In this document: piece by piece, positions 33,348 to 41,479 of the stretch
How positions within the stretch are numbered: position 1 is the first letter of the stretch
Layout of the letters: each line of letters opens with the position of its first letter
DNA from: Mesorhizobium caraganae
GTDB lineage: Bacteria; Pseudomonadota; Alphaproteobacteria; Rhizobiales; Rhizobiaceae
Reading direction: 5' to 3'
DNA: 53,477 nt
NCBI RefSeq assembly: GCF_016836705.1
Contig: NZ_JAFCGY010000035.1
Span: forward strand, 1-53,477
The notes under the pieces: generated by a model
The model's input: the letters and a program-made list of their open reading frames with translations, nothing else
Told to the model about the DNA's origin: nothing
The model's database searches: none
Translations under genes and position numbers: made by a program

Positions 33348-34024
33348 TAGACACGCTCGCAATCCGCGAGGACATCCCGCAGTTGCGAGAGGATAGAACC
33401 TTTGGTCGGCGAATAGGAACCGTCGAAAACCGCTGTGCCAATGGTAAAAGCGTCTGCGCCAGCCTGCTTGATTGCCTTGATCCGATCGGCCGAAGCCACC
33501 GCGCCGGCTACGATCAGATGCCGCAACGGACCAAGGCCGCGTCGGGCGGCGCGAACCAGTTCGGCCGGGTCGGCCTCGGTGGCGCGATAGGCGAGGATGT
33601 CGCATCCCGCACAACCCTTTTCCGCAAAGGATCGGCAGTCGGCCTCGACATCCCCCGGGGAGCCGCCGAGCTTGGTCGGATGGCCGACCGGCCGTCCCGG
33701 AAAAGGGTAGTATTCGGTGTCGCTCCCCTCCAGCAGCGCCATGATCTCGTCGACCTGGGTGCCACCAAGCAGGCGCTGGATGCCGAGATCGCGGGCAATG
33801 CGCGCGGAGTTGAGGCACGCCTCCGCTGTCGTCGAGACGACTTCCATATAAGTGGTGGCGCCTGTCCGGCGAATGGCGCCGGCGAGCTTGCGCAGCACAT
33901 CGGGCGCAACGCCAATATCCTTGAAGCCGACATGCTTCAGACCGACCGGCTCGATCAGCTCGACCAGGTCGAGACAGTCCTCGACCGTGCGATCGTTTCG
34001 CGTCAGCATGAAGATGAAGTCCAT
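33347..34024 (-). CDS. Phosphate-binding TIM barrel protein of unknown function
   Basis: This 225-residue protein has the alternating beta/alpha pattern of a ribulose-phosphate-binding-type barrel. It has an early Lys/Asp strand (KHVGFKDIG), a central CDILAYRATEADP strand and the C-terminal phosphate loops LIVAGAVASADRI and GADAFTIGTAVFDG. I do not recognise a named enzyme. As the first gene of the operon, before kinase and dehydrogenase, it probably handles a phosphorylated intermediate (isomerase or aldolase). It diverges from the importer at 34187. Confidence 0.7.
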   Translation of the reverse strand: MDFIFMLTRNDRTVEDCLDLVELIEPVGLKHVGFKDIGVAPDVLRKLAGAIRRTGATTYMEVVSTTAEACLNSARIARDLGIQRLLGGTQVDEIMALLEGSDTEYYPFPGRPVGHPTKLGGSPGDVEADCRSFAEKGCAGCDILAYRATEADPAELVRAARRGLGPLRHLIVAGAVASADRIKAIKQAGADAFTIGTAVFDGSYSPTKGSILSQLRDVLADCERV

Positions 34025-34100
34025 CCGAAAGGTCCCTCGCCTGGTCGGGAAAGCCGGGTTACTGCCGGTCTGTTAACATCTCCCAACCATTTGTTGCAAG

Positions 34101-34134
34101 GTGCCACATTTTAATTTGCAGTGCCACACATTTT
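34101..34134. promoter_or_regulatory. Two direct repeats, candidate DeoR operator
   Basis: GTGCCACATTTTA (34101-34113) and GTGCCACACATTTTA (34121-34135) repeat with a 20-base period, about two helical turns. They sit in the 162-base gap between the divergent operons, 50 to 85 bases upstream of the binding-protein gene. DeoR-type repressors often use such spaced repeats. No protein binding is shown. Confidence 0.45.
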
Positions 34135-34186
34135 ATGACAGAACGGGCGCCGGCCCGTCAGGCACGACTTCTAGGGAGAGGGAAGA

Positions 34187-35569
34187 ATGCTCAAGCCGCT
34201 GATACGTGGGAGTACCGCATCCGGACTCCTCGTTCTCGCCGCCCTTATGTGGCAAATCACACAGGCCGCCGCGTGGGATCTGAAAGAGGCGTCGAAGCCT
34301 TATAGCGGCCAAACCATCCGCATGGTCGGCGAGGCGCTGCCGCCGCTCGAAGCGTTGAAGAAGATGGCGCCGGAGTTTGAAAAGCAGACCGGCATCCATG
34401 TCGAAGTCGAGATGTACGAGCATTCCGAAGCCGTCAACAAGGTGCAGCTCGATCTCAATTCGCACCGCGGCCGCTACGACGTCATCATCCAGCCGCATCG
34501 CGAACTCGGGAAATTCGCCACCAACAACCATCTGGTCGAAATCGCCAAGATGATGGCCGATCCGGCTTTGCGCGATCCGACCTTCGAGCCGGAGAAGCAG
34601 CTCTACCAGACCGCCTGGCACGAAATCTCCTGGTATGACGGCAAGGAGTACGGCTTCCCCTTCACCGTGCTCAACATGTTCATGTGGTATCGCTCGGATC
34701 TGCTCGCCGACCCCAAGGAGCAGGCGGGCTTCAAGGCCAAGTATGGCTACGACCTCGCTCCCGCCAAGGATTGGAAGCAGTATCGCGACATCGCTGAATG
34801 GTTCTACCGCCCCGACCAGGGCTTTTACGGCACCGCCCTGCAGGGCAAGCGTCACGAGGCGCTGTGGTATGAGTGGCTCAACTTCCTCTATTCCTTCGGC
34901 GGCGACGTGCTCGACGTGAAGAGCGGCTCGGCCTGCGGCCCGGTCATTGTCAACAGCCCCAAGGCCGTCGCCTCGCTCGAATACTACAAGAGCCTGCTGC
35001 AATTCTCGCCACCGGACAGCCTCAACTATTTCTGGGACGACGTCATGGCGCTGATGCAGCAGGCCAAGGTCGCCGAGCTGATCATGTGGAACGACGCCAC
35101 CTATGCCGTGTCGGTCGACACGACGGCCTCCACCGTCGTCAGCAAGGTCGGCTTCGATCTCGTGCCGCAAGGCGACGGCGGCAAGATCGGTCAGGTCGAG
35201 GGCTGGACCTACCTGATCCCCGTCTATTCGAAGAACCAGCAGGCGGCCTTCCTCTTCGTCCAGTGGATGATGGGCTATGATCGCCAGCTCGAACAGCATC
35301 TCAATGGCGGCGCCTCGGGCCGGCCCGATGTCTATGCCTCGGCGGAGGTGCAGAAACTGCCCTACGCCAAGGCCTCGATGGAGGCCAACGAGCATGCGGT
35401 GCCGAAGGCGACGCTGCCGCAATCGGCCGAGATTACCGACATATTGGTGCGCGAGCTGTCGTCCTACCTCGCCGGTGAGAAGGAAGCGCAGGCTGCCCTC
35501 GACACCGCCGCCACCGACATCTCGACATTGCTCGGTTCTTGCGCACCCATGACCTATCCGGCACGATAG
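34187..35569 (+). CDS. Carbohydrate/polyol ABC importer substrate-binding protein
   Basis: This 460-residue family-1 binding protein has a signal peptide (ASGLLVLAALMWQITQAAA). The mature start is WDLKEASKPYSGQTIRMVGE, and GFKAKYGYDLAPAKDWKQY matches the binding protein at 16343 in layout. It feeds the permeases at 35637 and 36577 from the periplasm. AGGGAGAGGGAAGA precedes the ATG. The divergent kinase/dehydrogenase operon suggests a polyol or keto-sugar ligand; this is inference. Confidence 0.92.
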   Translation: MLKPLIRGSTASGLLVLAALMWQITQAAAWDLKEASKPYSGQTIRMVGEALPPLEALKKMAPEFEKQTGIHVEVEMYEHSEAVNKVQLDLNSHRGRYDVIIQPHRELGKFATNNHLVEIAKMMADPALRDPTFEPEKQLYQTAWHEISWYDGKEYGFPFTVLNMFMWYRSDLLADPKEQAGFKAKYGYDLAPAKDWKQYRDIAEWFYRPDQGFYGTALQGKRHEALWYEWLNFLYSFGGDVLDVKSGSACGPVIVNSPKAVASLEYYKSLLQFSPPDSLNYFWDDVMALMQQAKVAELIMWNDATYAVSVDTTASTVVSKVGFDLVPQGDGGKIGQVEGWTYLIPVYSKNQQAAFLFVQWMMGYDRQLEQHLNGGASGRPDVYASAEVQKLPYAKASMEANEHAVPKATLPQSAEITDILVRELSSYLAGEKEAQAALDTAATDISTLLGSCAPMTYPAR

Positions 35570-35589
35570 GCCTTGAGATGTCGCGCAGA

Positions 35590-35613
35590 GGCTACCCGCA
35601 CAAGCGGGTAGCC
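35590..35613 (+). terminator. Hairpin between binding-protein and permease genes
   Basis: GGCTACCCGC (35590-35599) and GCGGGTAGCC (35604-35613) form a perfect 10-bp stem with the tetraloop ACAA, 20 bases after the binding-protein stop. Only a weak ATTCTTGT tract follows, so it is more likely a leaky terminator or a 3-prime stabilising stem than a full stop. Confidence 0.65.
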
Positions 35614-35636
35614 ATTCTTGTCCGCAGGAAACGCCC

Positions 35637-36566
35637 GTGACGAACCGCACTCCATCGCTGCGCGGAATGCCGCTTCTCGACCGTGGGGTGGGACCGCTGC
35701 TGATGCTGCCGGCGACGCTGCTCGTCGTCGTCTTCCTGGTCGGCCCGTTCTACTACATGGTCTATACCGCGCTGACCGACCTCAGCTTTGCCGATGCCAG
35801 CCACGCGGGCGCCTTTGTCGGCTTCGACAATTTCCGCAAGCTGATGCGCAACGATCCGTTCTTCTGGGCGTCGTTCCTGCTCACGCTGAAATTCGTCGTC
35901 ATCGCCGTGGGCCTCGAATTCCTGCTCGGCTTCGCGCTCGCCTTCCTGATCTTCCGCTTCGTCGCCAGCCAGCGGCTTTTGACCACGCTGCTGCTCATCC
36001 CGATGATGATCGCGCCGGTCGCCGTCGGGCTGATCTGGCGCCTGCTTTTGCAGGGCGATTTCGGCATGCTCACCTTCTACATGCGCAAGGTCGGCCTGCT
36101 GGCGCAGAACGCGGCGGTGCTTTCGGCACCCGACCTGGTCTTTCCGACCATCGTCGCCATCGATGTCTGGCAGTGGACGCCTTTCGTCACCCTGATCATG
36201 CTGGCCGGCATGATGAGCCTGCCCCGCGCACCGTTCGAGGCGGCGATGATGGACGGCGCCAAACCGTTCCAGATCTTTCGCGACGTCATGCTGCCACTGC
36301 TCAGACCCGTCATCGCACTGGTGCTGCTCTTGCGCGGCATCGACGCCTTCAAGGAATTCGACAAGGTCTTTCTGATGACCGGCGGCGGTCCGGGAACGCT
36401 GACCGAGCTTGTCTCGATCTATGCCTACCGCGTCAACTTCCGCAACTGGGACCTCGGCTACGGCGCGGCGGTCGCCTTCATGATCTATCTCGTCGTGCTG
36501 ATCCTGTGTTCGGTCTTCTACAAGGCTGTGTACTGGTCGAGCCGCAAGCCGGCGGCCGCGTTTTGA
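35637..36566 (+). CDS. Carbohydrate/polyol ABC importer permease, MalF type
   Basis: This 309-residue permease starts at GTG with CGCAGGAAACGCCC before it. Helix 1 is PLLMLPATLLVVVFLVGPFY, and the EAA loop reads PFEAAMMDGAKPFQIFRDVM. Six helices are predicted. It is separated from the binding protein by a hairpin and followed by the MalG-type gene after 10 bases. Confidence 0.93.
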   Translation: MTNRTPSLRGMPLLDRGVGPLLMLPATLLVVVFLVGPFYYMVYTALTDLSFADASHAGAFVGFDNFRKLMRNDPFFWASFLLTLKFVVIAVGLEFLLGFALAFLIFRFVASQRLLTTLLLIPMMIAPVAVGLIWRLLLQGDFGMLTFYMRKVGLLAQNAAVLSAPDLVFPTIVAIDVWQWTPFVTLIMLAGMMSLPRAPFEAAMMDGAKPFQIFRDVMLPLLRPVIALVLLLRGIDAFKEFDKVFLMTGGGPGTLTELVSIYAYRVNFRNWDLGYGAAVAFMIYLVVLILCSVFYKAVYWSSRKPAAAF

Positions 36567-36576
36567 GGGCGCGGCG

Positions 36577-37410
36577 ATGATCGACCAGTCCACAAGCCGC
36601 GCCTGGAAAAGCTTTGCCTGGGCCGTGCTGCTGGTCGCCGTCGTGGTCGCCTTGACGCCTTACGTCTGGATGGTGCTGGCCTCGTTCAAGAACCGCGTCG
36701 ACCTGTTGTCGTCGGTACCGAAATGGGTCTTCACGCCGACACTCTCCAACTATCCAGCCGTCTTCATCGACAAGGAATACTGGCCGCTGGCGATCAATTC
36801 GGTGCTGATCTCGGTGTCGTCAACTGTGCTGTGTATCGTCATCGGCGCGCCGGCCGCCTATGGCTTTGCCCGTTCGGATTTTCCGGGCAAGGAAGACCTG
36901 TTCTTCTTCTTCCTGACCACCCGCATGGCGCCGCCGATCTCGATTGCCGTGCCGCTGTTCCTGTTCTTCACCTCGCTTGGCCTGATCGACACCATCTACG
37001 CCGTGGTCATCGCCCACACCTCCTTCAACCTCTCGCTCGTCGTCTGGATGATGCGCGGCTTCTTCGCCGAAATCCCCAGGGAGATCGACGAAGCCGCGAT
37101 GATGGACGGCCGCTCGCGGCTCGGCGCGTTCTTCTTCGTCGTCGCGCCACTGGCCGCACCCGGCATAGGCGCCACCGCCGTGCTCTGCTTTATCCTGTCG
37201 TGGAACGAGTTCCTCTATGCCTTCATCCTCGTCGCCTTCGACGGGAGGCCGCTGACTGTCGGCATACCCGGGCTGGTGACGCCGCATGGCACGCTGTGGG
37301 GACAGGTTGCGGCGGTCGCCATCGTGGCGACACTGCCGATCGTGCTTTTCACGTTCCTTGTCCAGAAACAGCTGGTTCGCGGCCTCACCTTCGGCGCAGT
37401 CAAGGGTTGA
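36577..37410 (+). CDS. Carbohydrate/polyol ABC importer permease, MalG type
   Basis: This 277-residue permease has helix 1 SFAWAVLLVAVVVALTPYVW and the EAA loop EIDEAAMMDGRSRLGAFFFV. The conserved SWNEFLYAFIL segment of the MalG family follows. It forms the channel with the MalF-type product. The ATPase gene follows after 11 bases. Confidence 0.93.
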   Translation: MIDQSTSRAWKSFAWAVLLVAVVVALTPYVWMVLASFKNRVDLLSSVPKWVFTPTLSNYPAVFIDKEYWPLAINSVLISVSSTVLCIVIGAPAAYGFARSDFPGKEDLFFFFLTTRMAPPISIAVPLFLFFTSLGLIDTIYAVVIAHTSFNLSLVVWMMRGFFAEIPREIDEAAMMDGRSRLGAFFFVVAPLAAPGIGATAVLCFILSWNEFLYAFILVAFDGRPLTVGIPGLVTPHGTLWGQVAAVAIVATLPIVLFTFLVQKQLVRGLTFGAVKG

Positions 37411-37421
37411 AGGGATCTCGC

Positions 37422-38477
37422 ATGGCAATTGTTTTCGACGGCGTCACCAAGGCCTTCCCGGACGGGACGGTGGCGCTGCAGGCGCTCGACCTTGCTTTCG
37501 AGCCTGGCGAATTCCTTGTCCTGCTCGGCCCTTCGGGCTCCGGCAAGACGACAGCCTGCCGGCTGCTTGCCGGCCTCGAACGTCCGACCGCCGGCCGCAT
37601 CCTAGTCGAGGGCCGCGATGTCACCGATCTGCCGCCGCGGCTGCGCGGCATGGGCATGGTGTTCCAGAACTATGCGCTCTACAGCCACAAGAGCGTCTAC
37701 GAGAACATCGCCTACCCCCTGCGCATCCGCAAGATGCCGGCCGCCGAACTCGACCGCTGCGTGCGCGCCATGGCCGAGTTGCTCGAAATCACCCGCTATC
37801 TCGACCGCCGGCCCTCGCAATTGTCGGGCGGCCAGGCGCAGCGCGTCGCCGTCGCCCGCGCCTTGGTCTGGCAGCCGAGCCTGTGCCTGATGGACGAGCC
37901 GCTGTCCAATCTCGACGCCTTGCTGCGGCTGCACATGCGCACCGAGCTGAAGCGGCTGCATCGCGAGCTGAAGAAGACCTTCGTCTTCGTCACCCACGAC
38001 CAGGAAGAGGCGATGACGTTGGCGACACGGGTCGCGGTGCTGCGCGAAGGCGCGCTGATCCAGTATGACGATCCACGCGAGATCTATCGGCGGCCGGCCA
38101 ACCGCTTCATCGCCGAATTCATCGGCCGTCCGGCGATGAACACCTTCGACGGCGATGTCCGCGGCGGCGTCTTCCACGCCAGCGGCTTTAGCTGCCCGCT
38201 GCCGGGAAAGCCTGACGGTCCCATCGTGCTCGGCATCCGCCCCGAGCAGATCCAGCTCGTCGACGCGTCTGCCGGCGATGCGATCCAATTTGCCGTCGAT
38301 GTCGTCGAACCGGTCGAACCCGATGTGCTGATCTTCGCCAAGAGCGAGGCAAACGCGCTGATCGTCAGGACAGTGAATGACGATCGCGCCTACGATCCCG
38401 GCCAGAAGCTACATCTGCGCTTTCCGCCGGCAGCGCTGCACACGTTCGATGCGGTGTCGGGAGCGCGGCTGCCGTGA
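37422..38477 (+). CDS. Carbohydrate/polyol ABC importer ATPase (UgpC/MalK type)
   Basis: This 351-residue ATPase has Walker A GPSGSGKT (36-43), Q-loop FQNYALYSHK (81-90), signature LSGGQAQR (134-141), Walker B LCLMDE (154-159), switch His in FVTHDQEEAM and a C-terminal TOBE domain. It is the only ATPase of this importer, so it works as a homodimer. A long overlapping frame from 36723 is rejected, because the first 233 residues are a shifted reading of the permease gene. Confidence 0.93.
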   Translation: MAIVFDGVTKAFPDGTVALQALDLAFEPGEFLVLLGPSGSGKTTACRLLAGLERPTAGRILVEGRDVTDLPPRLRGMGMVFQNYALYSHKSVYENIAYPLRIRKMPAAELDRCVRAMAELLEITRYLDRRPSQLSGGQAQRVAVARALVWQPSLCLMDEPLSNLDALLRLHMRTELKRLHRELKKTFVFVTHDQEEAMTLATRVAVLREGALIQYDDPREIYRRPANRFIAEFIGRPAMNTFDGDVRGGVFHASGFSCPLPGKPDGPIVLGIRPEQIQLVDASAGDAIQFAVDVVEPVEPDVLIFAKSEANALIVRTVNDDRAYDPGQKLHLRFPPAALHTFDAVSGARLP

Positions 38478-38638
38478 GCACGCTGCTCGCTCTGGTGCCG
38501 CTGGCCGCCGCAGCGCTGGTCTGGCGGCTGTTCTATGTTTTCAACAAGTCGAGGCGCTGGTTCTCGACCGGCGAGCTCATCTTCTGGGACGCCATTGCGC
38601 TGGTCATCCTGCAGCTTGTCTGGCTGATCTGGTTCTGA
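38474..38638 (+). CDS. 54-residue membrane protein at the end of the ABC operon
   Basis: A GTG overlapping the ATPase stop (GTGA) opens a frame for 54 residues, starting MSTLLALVPLAAAALVWRLF and ending ALVILQLVWLIWF. Two hydrophobic helices are separated by a positively charged loop (NKSRRWFSTGE). Coupling to the ATPase gene and clear membrane character support a real gene. It has no sequence similarity that I can see to the 78-residue protein in the other importer, but it has the same topology and the same kind of place. Function unknown. Confidence 0.65.
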   Translation: MSTLLALVPLAAAALVWRLFYVFNKSRRWFSTGELIFWDAIALVILQLVWLIWF

Positions 38639-38786
38639 ATACGCGTCGAGAGTAGCCGATCGCGCAACCGTCCTTACGTGGATACGATGTTGCCGGCATC
38701 GCTTCCGTGGGGCGAATCGGCGAGCGGCCGGGGAACTGAAAATCACGCATGCAATCCTCCGATGATCCCCGCCCGCCAGCGGTAAC

Positions 38787-40088
38787 TCAGTGCTTGATGC
38801 GGTCGCGCATGGCGTACCACAACATGCCGAGCACATAGAGCGGACCACGCAGCGCCGTGCCGCCCGGGAACGGCATCGGCGTCAGCGTCGAGAACAGGTC
38901 GAGCCGTGAGGCATCGCCGGTGATCGCTTCGGCCAAGAGCTTGCCCGACAGCGTCGACAGGATGACGCCCTTGCCGGAATAGCCATGCGCCAAATAGACC
39001 TCGCCATAGTGCCCGACATGCGGCAGCCGCGACGTCGTCACTGAGACCAGCCCGCCCCAGGCATGGTCGATGCGGCAGCTCTTCAGTTGCGGGAAAGTGG
39101 CCTCCATATGCGGCCGCACGAAGCCGGCAATGTCGGCCGGCGGCGACGGCGTGTAGCGCTCGCCGCCGCCGAACAACAACCGTCCGTCCGCCGACATGCG
39201 GTAGTAGTTGACGACGAAGCGTGTGTCGGACACCGCGACATTGGCCGGGATGACGTTGCGCTTGCCCTCCAGCGGCTCGGTGGCGACAATGTAGTTGCCG
39301 ACCGGCATGATGCGGCTGTTGACGCGCGGCTCCAGCCCGTGCAGCAACGCATCGCCGGCCAAGACGACATGTTTGGCCCGCACAGAGCCCTTCGATGTCG
39401 AGACCCGGATCGAAGGCTCGCGCTCCAGCTTCACCGCCACCGAATTCTCATGGATGACGACACCTGCCGCCACAGCGGCACGGGCAAGCCCGAGCGTGTA
39501 GTTCAGCGGATGCATGTGGCCGCCAAGCCGCTCATACATGGCCCCATGGTAAGGCGTGTCGACCTTGGCCCGCGCGTCCGCCGCCGACAGGATCTCGACG
39601 TCGCGAAACTTCATCACGCTCTCAAGGCATCTCGCCTCTTCTTCGAGATCCCTAAGATCGGAGCCGTTGACCGCGCCGACCAGATGGCCGGTCAGTCTCA
39701 GATCGCAATCGATGACGTGGCGCTCGATAATGTCGAGCACCAGGCCGCGCGCCTCGAAGGCGAGGTCGAACAGCGCCTTCGCCCGCTCGGGGCCGTAGAG
39801 CTTGACCAGCCCCTTGGCGCCCTTGCGCAGGCCGGGAATCATCTGGCCGCCATTGCGGCCCGACGCCCCCCAGCCGATCTTGCCGCCTTCGAGCAGCACC
39901 ACCTTCAGGCCGCGCTCGGCGGCATGAAGGGCGGCGGACAGGCCGGTGCAGCCGCCGCCGACCACCACCAGGTCGGCCTCGACATCTCCCACCAGCGCCG
40001 GATGGTCCGGCGCCGGATTGGCGGTGGCGACATAATAGGATTTGCCGATATCGAGACCGGAATTGAAACCCGTTGAACTGGAGGTCAT
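38787..40088 (-). CDS. FAD-dependent oxidoreductase, gamma-glutamylputrescine oxidase-like (PuuB type)
   Basis: This 433-residue D-amino-acid-oxidase-type flavoprotein has the dinucleotide motif LVVVGGGCTGLSAALHAAE (about 42-60). PuuB-like features are WGASGRNGGQMIPG, LGGHMHPLNYTLGLARA and the C-terminal AHGYSGKGVILSTLSGK. It probably oxidises a gamma-glutamylated amine to the aldehyde with release of ammonia (or a primary amine) and hydrogen peroxide. A GTG at 40094 overlaps the ligase stop, but the ATG at 40088 has GAAGG in place. It ends the minus-strand operon, directly after its likely partner ligase. Confidence 0.88.
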   Translation of the reverse strand: MTSSSTGFNSGLDIGKSYYVATANPAPDHPALVGDVEADLVVVGGGCTGLSAALHAAERGLKVVLLEGGKIGWGASGRNGGQMIPGLRKGAKGLVKLYGPERAKALFDLAFEARGLVLDIIERHVIDCDLRLTGHLVGAVNGSDLRDLEEEARCLESVMKFRDVEILSAADARAKVDTPYHGAMYERLGGHMHPLNYTLGLARAAVAAGVVIHENSVAVKLEREPSIRVSTSKGSVRAKHVVLAGDALLHGLEPRVNSRIMPVGNYIVATEPLEGKRNVIPANVAVSDTRFVVNYYRMSADGRLLFGGGERYTPSPPADIAGFVRPHMEATFPQLKSCRIDHAWGGLVSVTTSRLPHVGHYGEVYLAHGYSGKGVILSTLSGKLLAEAITGDASRLDLFSTLTPMPFPGGTALRGPLYVLGMLWYAMRDRIKH

Positions 40089-40090
40089 GA

Positions 40091-41473
40091 TCACACCTTC
40101 AGCAACAAATGGTCGCGTTCCCAGCTCGTCACCACGCTCTGGAAAAGGTCGAGTTCGACACTCTTGACGCGCAGATAGGTCTGGAAGAAATCCTCACCCA
40201 GCAACGCCCGCACCGGCTCGCAAGCGGTGAAGCGGTCGAGCGCCTCCTCCATGGTTTTCGGTAGCGTGCTTTTGATCTTGTAGGCATTACCCGACGCCTC
40301 AGCCGAGCGCGCTAGCTTCTGCTCGACGCCGAGATAGCCGGCGAGCAGCGAGCCGGCGATCGCCAGATAGGGATTGCAATCCGCACCCGGTAGCCGATTC
40401 TCCACCCGTCTTGCGGCACGCCCGCCAGCCGGCACGCGCAGGCCGCAGGAACGGTTGTCATGCGACCATTCGATGTTGGCCGGCGCGCTGTGGTTCGGCC
40501 GGATGCGGCGGAACGAATTCACGTTCGGCGCAAACAGCGGCATGATCTCAGGCACGTACTTCTGCAGGCCGCCGATGAAATGGTCGAACATTTCGGTGTC
40601 GGCATCATCAGCGCTGGCAAACAGCGCCGCGCCGGTCTTCTCATCGACGACGGACATGTGCAAATGCATCGAGCTTCCCGCCTGCGCGGCGATCGGCTTG
40701 GCCATGAAGGTGGCATGCACGCCGCTCTGTTGCGCGGCCTGGCGCGTCAGCCGCTTGAACAGCAGCACCTGGTCGGCTAGCGGCACCGCATCGCCATGGA
40801 GCAGATTGATCTCCAACTGCGCGGTGCCCGATTCATGGATCAGCGTGTCCAGCGGCAGACCGGCGGCTGCGGCATAGTCATAGACGCGCCGGATCACCGG
40901 CTCGAATTCTTCCAGCGCCACCATGTCATAGGGATGCTGTGAGCCTTCGGCGCGGCCATTGGCGCCGACCGGCGCGGTCAGCGGCTGGTCTGGATTGGGA
41001 TTGGGCGCGGTCAGATAGAATTCCACCTCCGGCGCCACCACCGCCCGCCAGCCACGCTGGCGATAGAGATCGAGCACGGCTCGCAGCACGTGCCGCGGCG
41101 AGGCCATCCATGGTCTGCCGTCCATGTGGAAGGCGTCGGCGAAGACATAGGCTTTGCCAACACCGCCGCCCGGCGCCAGGCACAGCGTCGATACGTCGGG
41201 CACCATGCGCATGTCCGGATCCTGATAGGCAAAGCCTTCATCGATCGAGCCGGAATAGCGGCCATCAATGCTGACCAGGAAAGCGCTGCTCGGCAGATAA
41301 AGCGCGCGGTCTTCCAGCGCCTTGAGAAACTTCGCCGTCGGCAGCGCCTTGCCGCGCAGCACGCCGTTCATGTCTGGCACCAGGCACTCGACTTCGGTGA
41401 TGCCGTGCCGAGCGAGCCAGTTCTTGGGATCGTTGCCGGTGAAGAGAGTGGTGTTGGTATTTTTGTCCTGCAT
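40091..41473 (-). CDS. Glutamine synthetase-family ligase, gamma-glutamylputrescine synthetase-like (PuuA type)
   Basis: This 460-residue protein is of the GS type III/PuuA group. It starts the beta-grasp domain with ITEVECLVPDMNGVLRGK and has the metal Glu motif VAPEVEFYL. Other features are ESGTAQLEINLLHGDAV, the ATP/metal loop SSMHLHMSV (the HxH site) and ENRLPGADCNPYLA with the Arg/Asn contacts. PuuA-like enzymes join glutamate to an amine using ATP. No biosynthetic GS features (adenylylation loop) are evident. With the oxidase and the aldehyde dehydrogenase it makes a gamma-glutamyl amine route. The amine is unknown; putrescine, ethanolamine or another monoamine is possible. Confidence 0.9.
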   Translation of the reverse strand: MQDKNTNTTLFTGNDPKNWLARHGITEVECLVPDMNGVLRGKALPTAKFLKALEDRALYLPSSAFLVSIDGRYSGSIDEGFAYQDPDMRMVPDVSTLCLAPGGGVGKAYVFADAFHMDGRPWMASPRHVLRAVLDLYRQRGWRAVVAPEVEFYLTAPNPNPDQPLTAPVGANGRAEGSQHPYDMVALEEFEPVIRRVYDYAAAAGLPLDTLIHESGTAQLEINLLHGDAVPLADQVLLFKRLTRQAAQQSGVHATFMAKPIAAQAGSSMHLHMSVVDEKTGAALFASADDADTEMFDHFIGGLQKYVPEIMPLFAPNVNSFRRIRPNHSAPANIEWSHDNRSCGLRVPAGGRAARRVENRLPGADCNPYLAIAGSLLAGYLGVEQKLARSAEASGNAYKIKSTLPKTMEEALDRFTACEPVRALLGEDFFQTYLRVKSVELDLFQSVVTSWERDHLLLKV

Positions 41474-41479
41474 TTTGGT

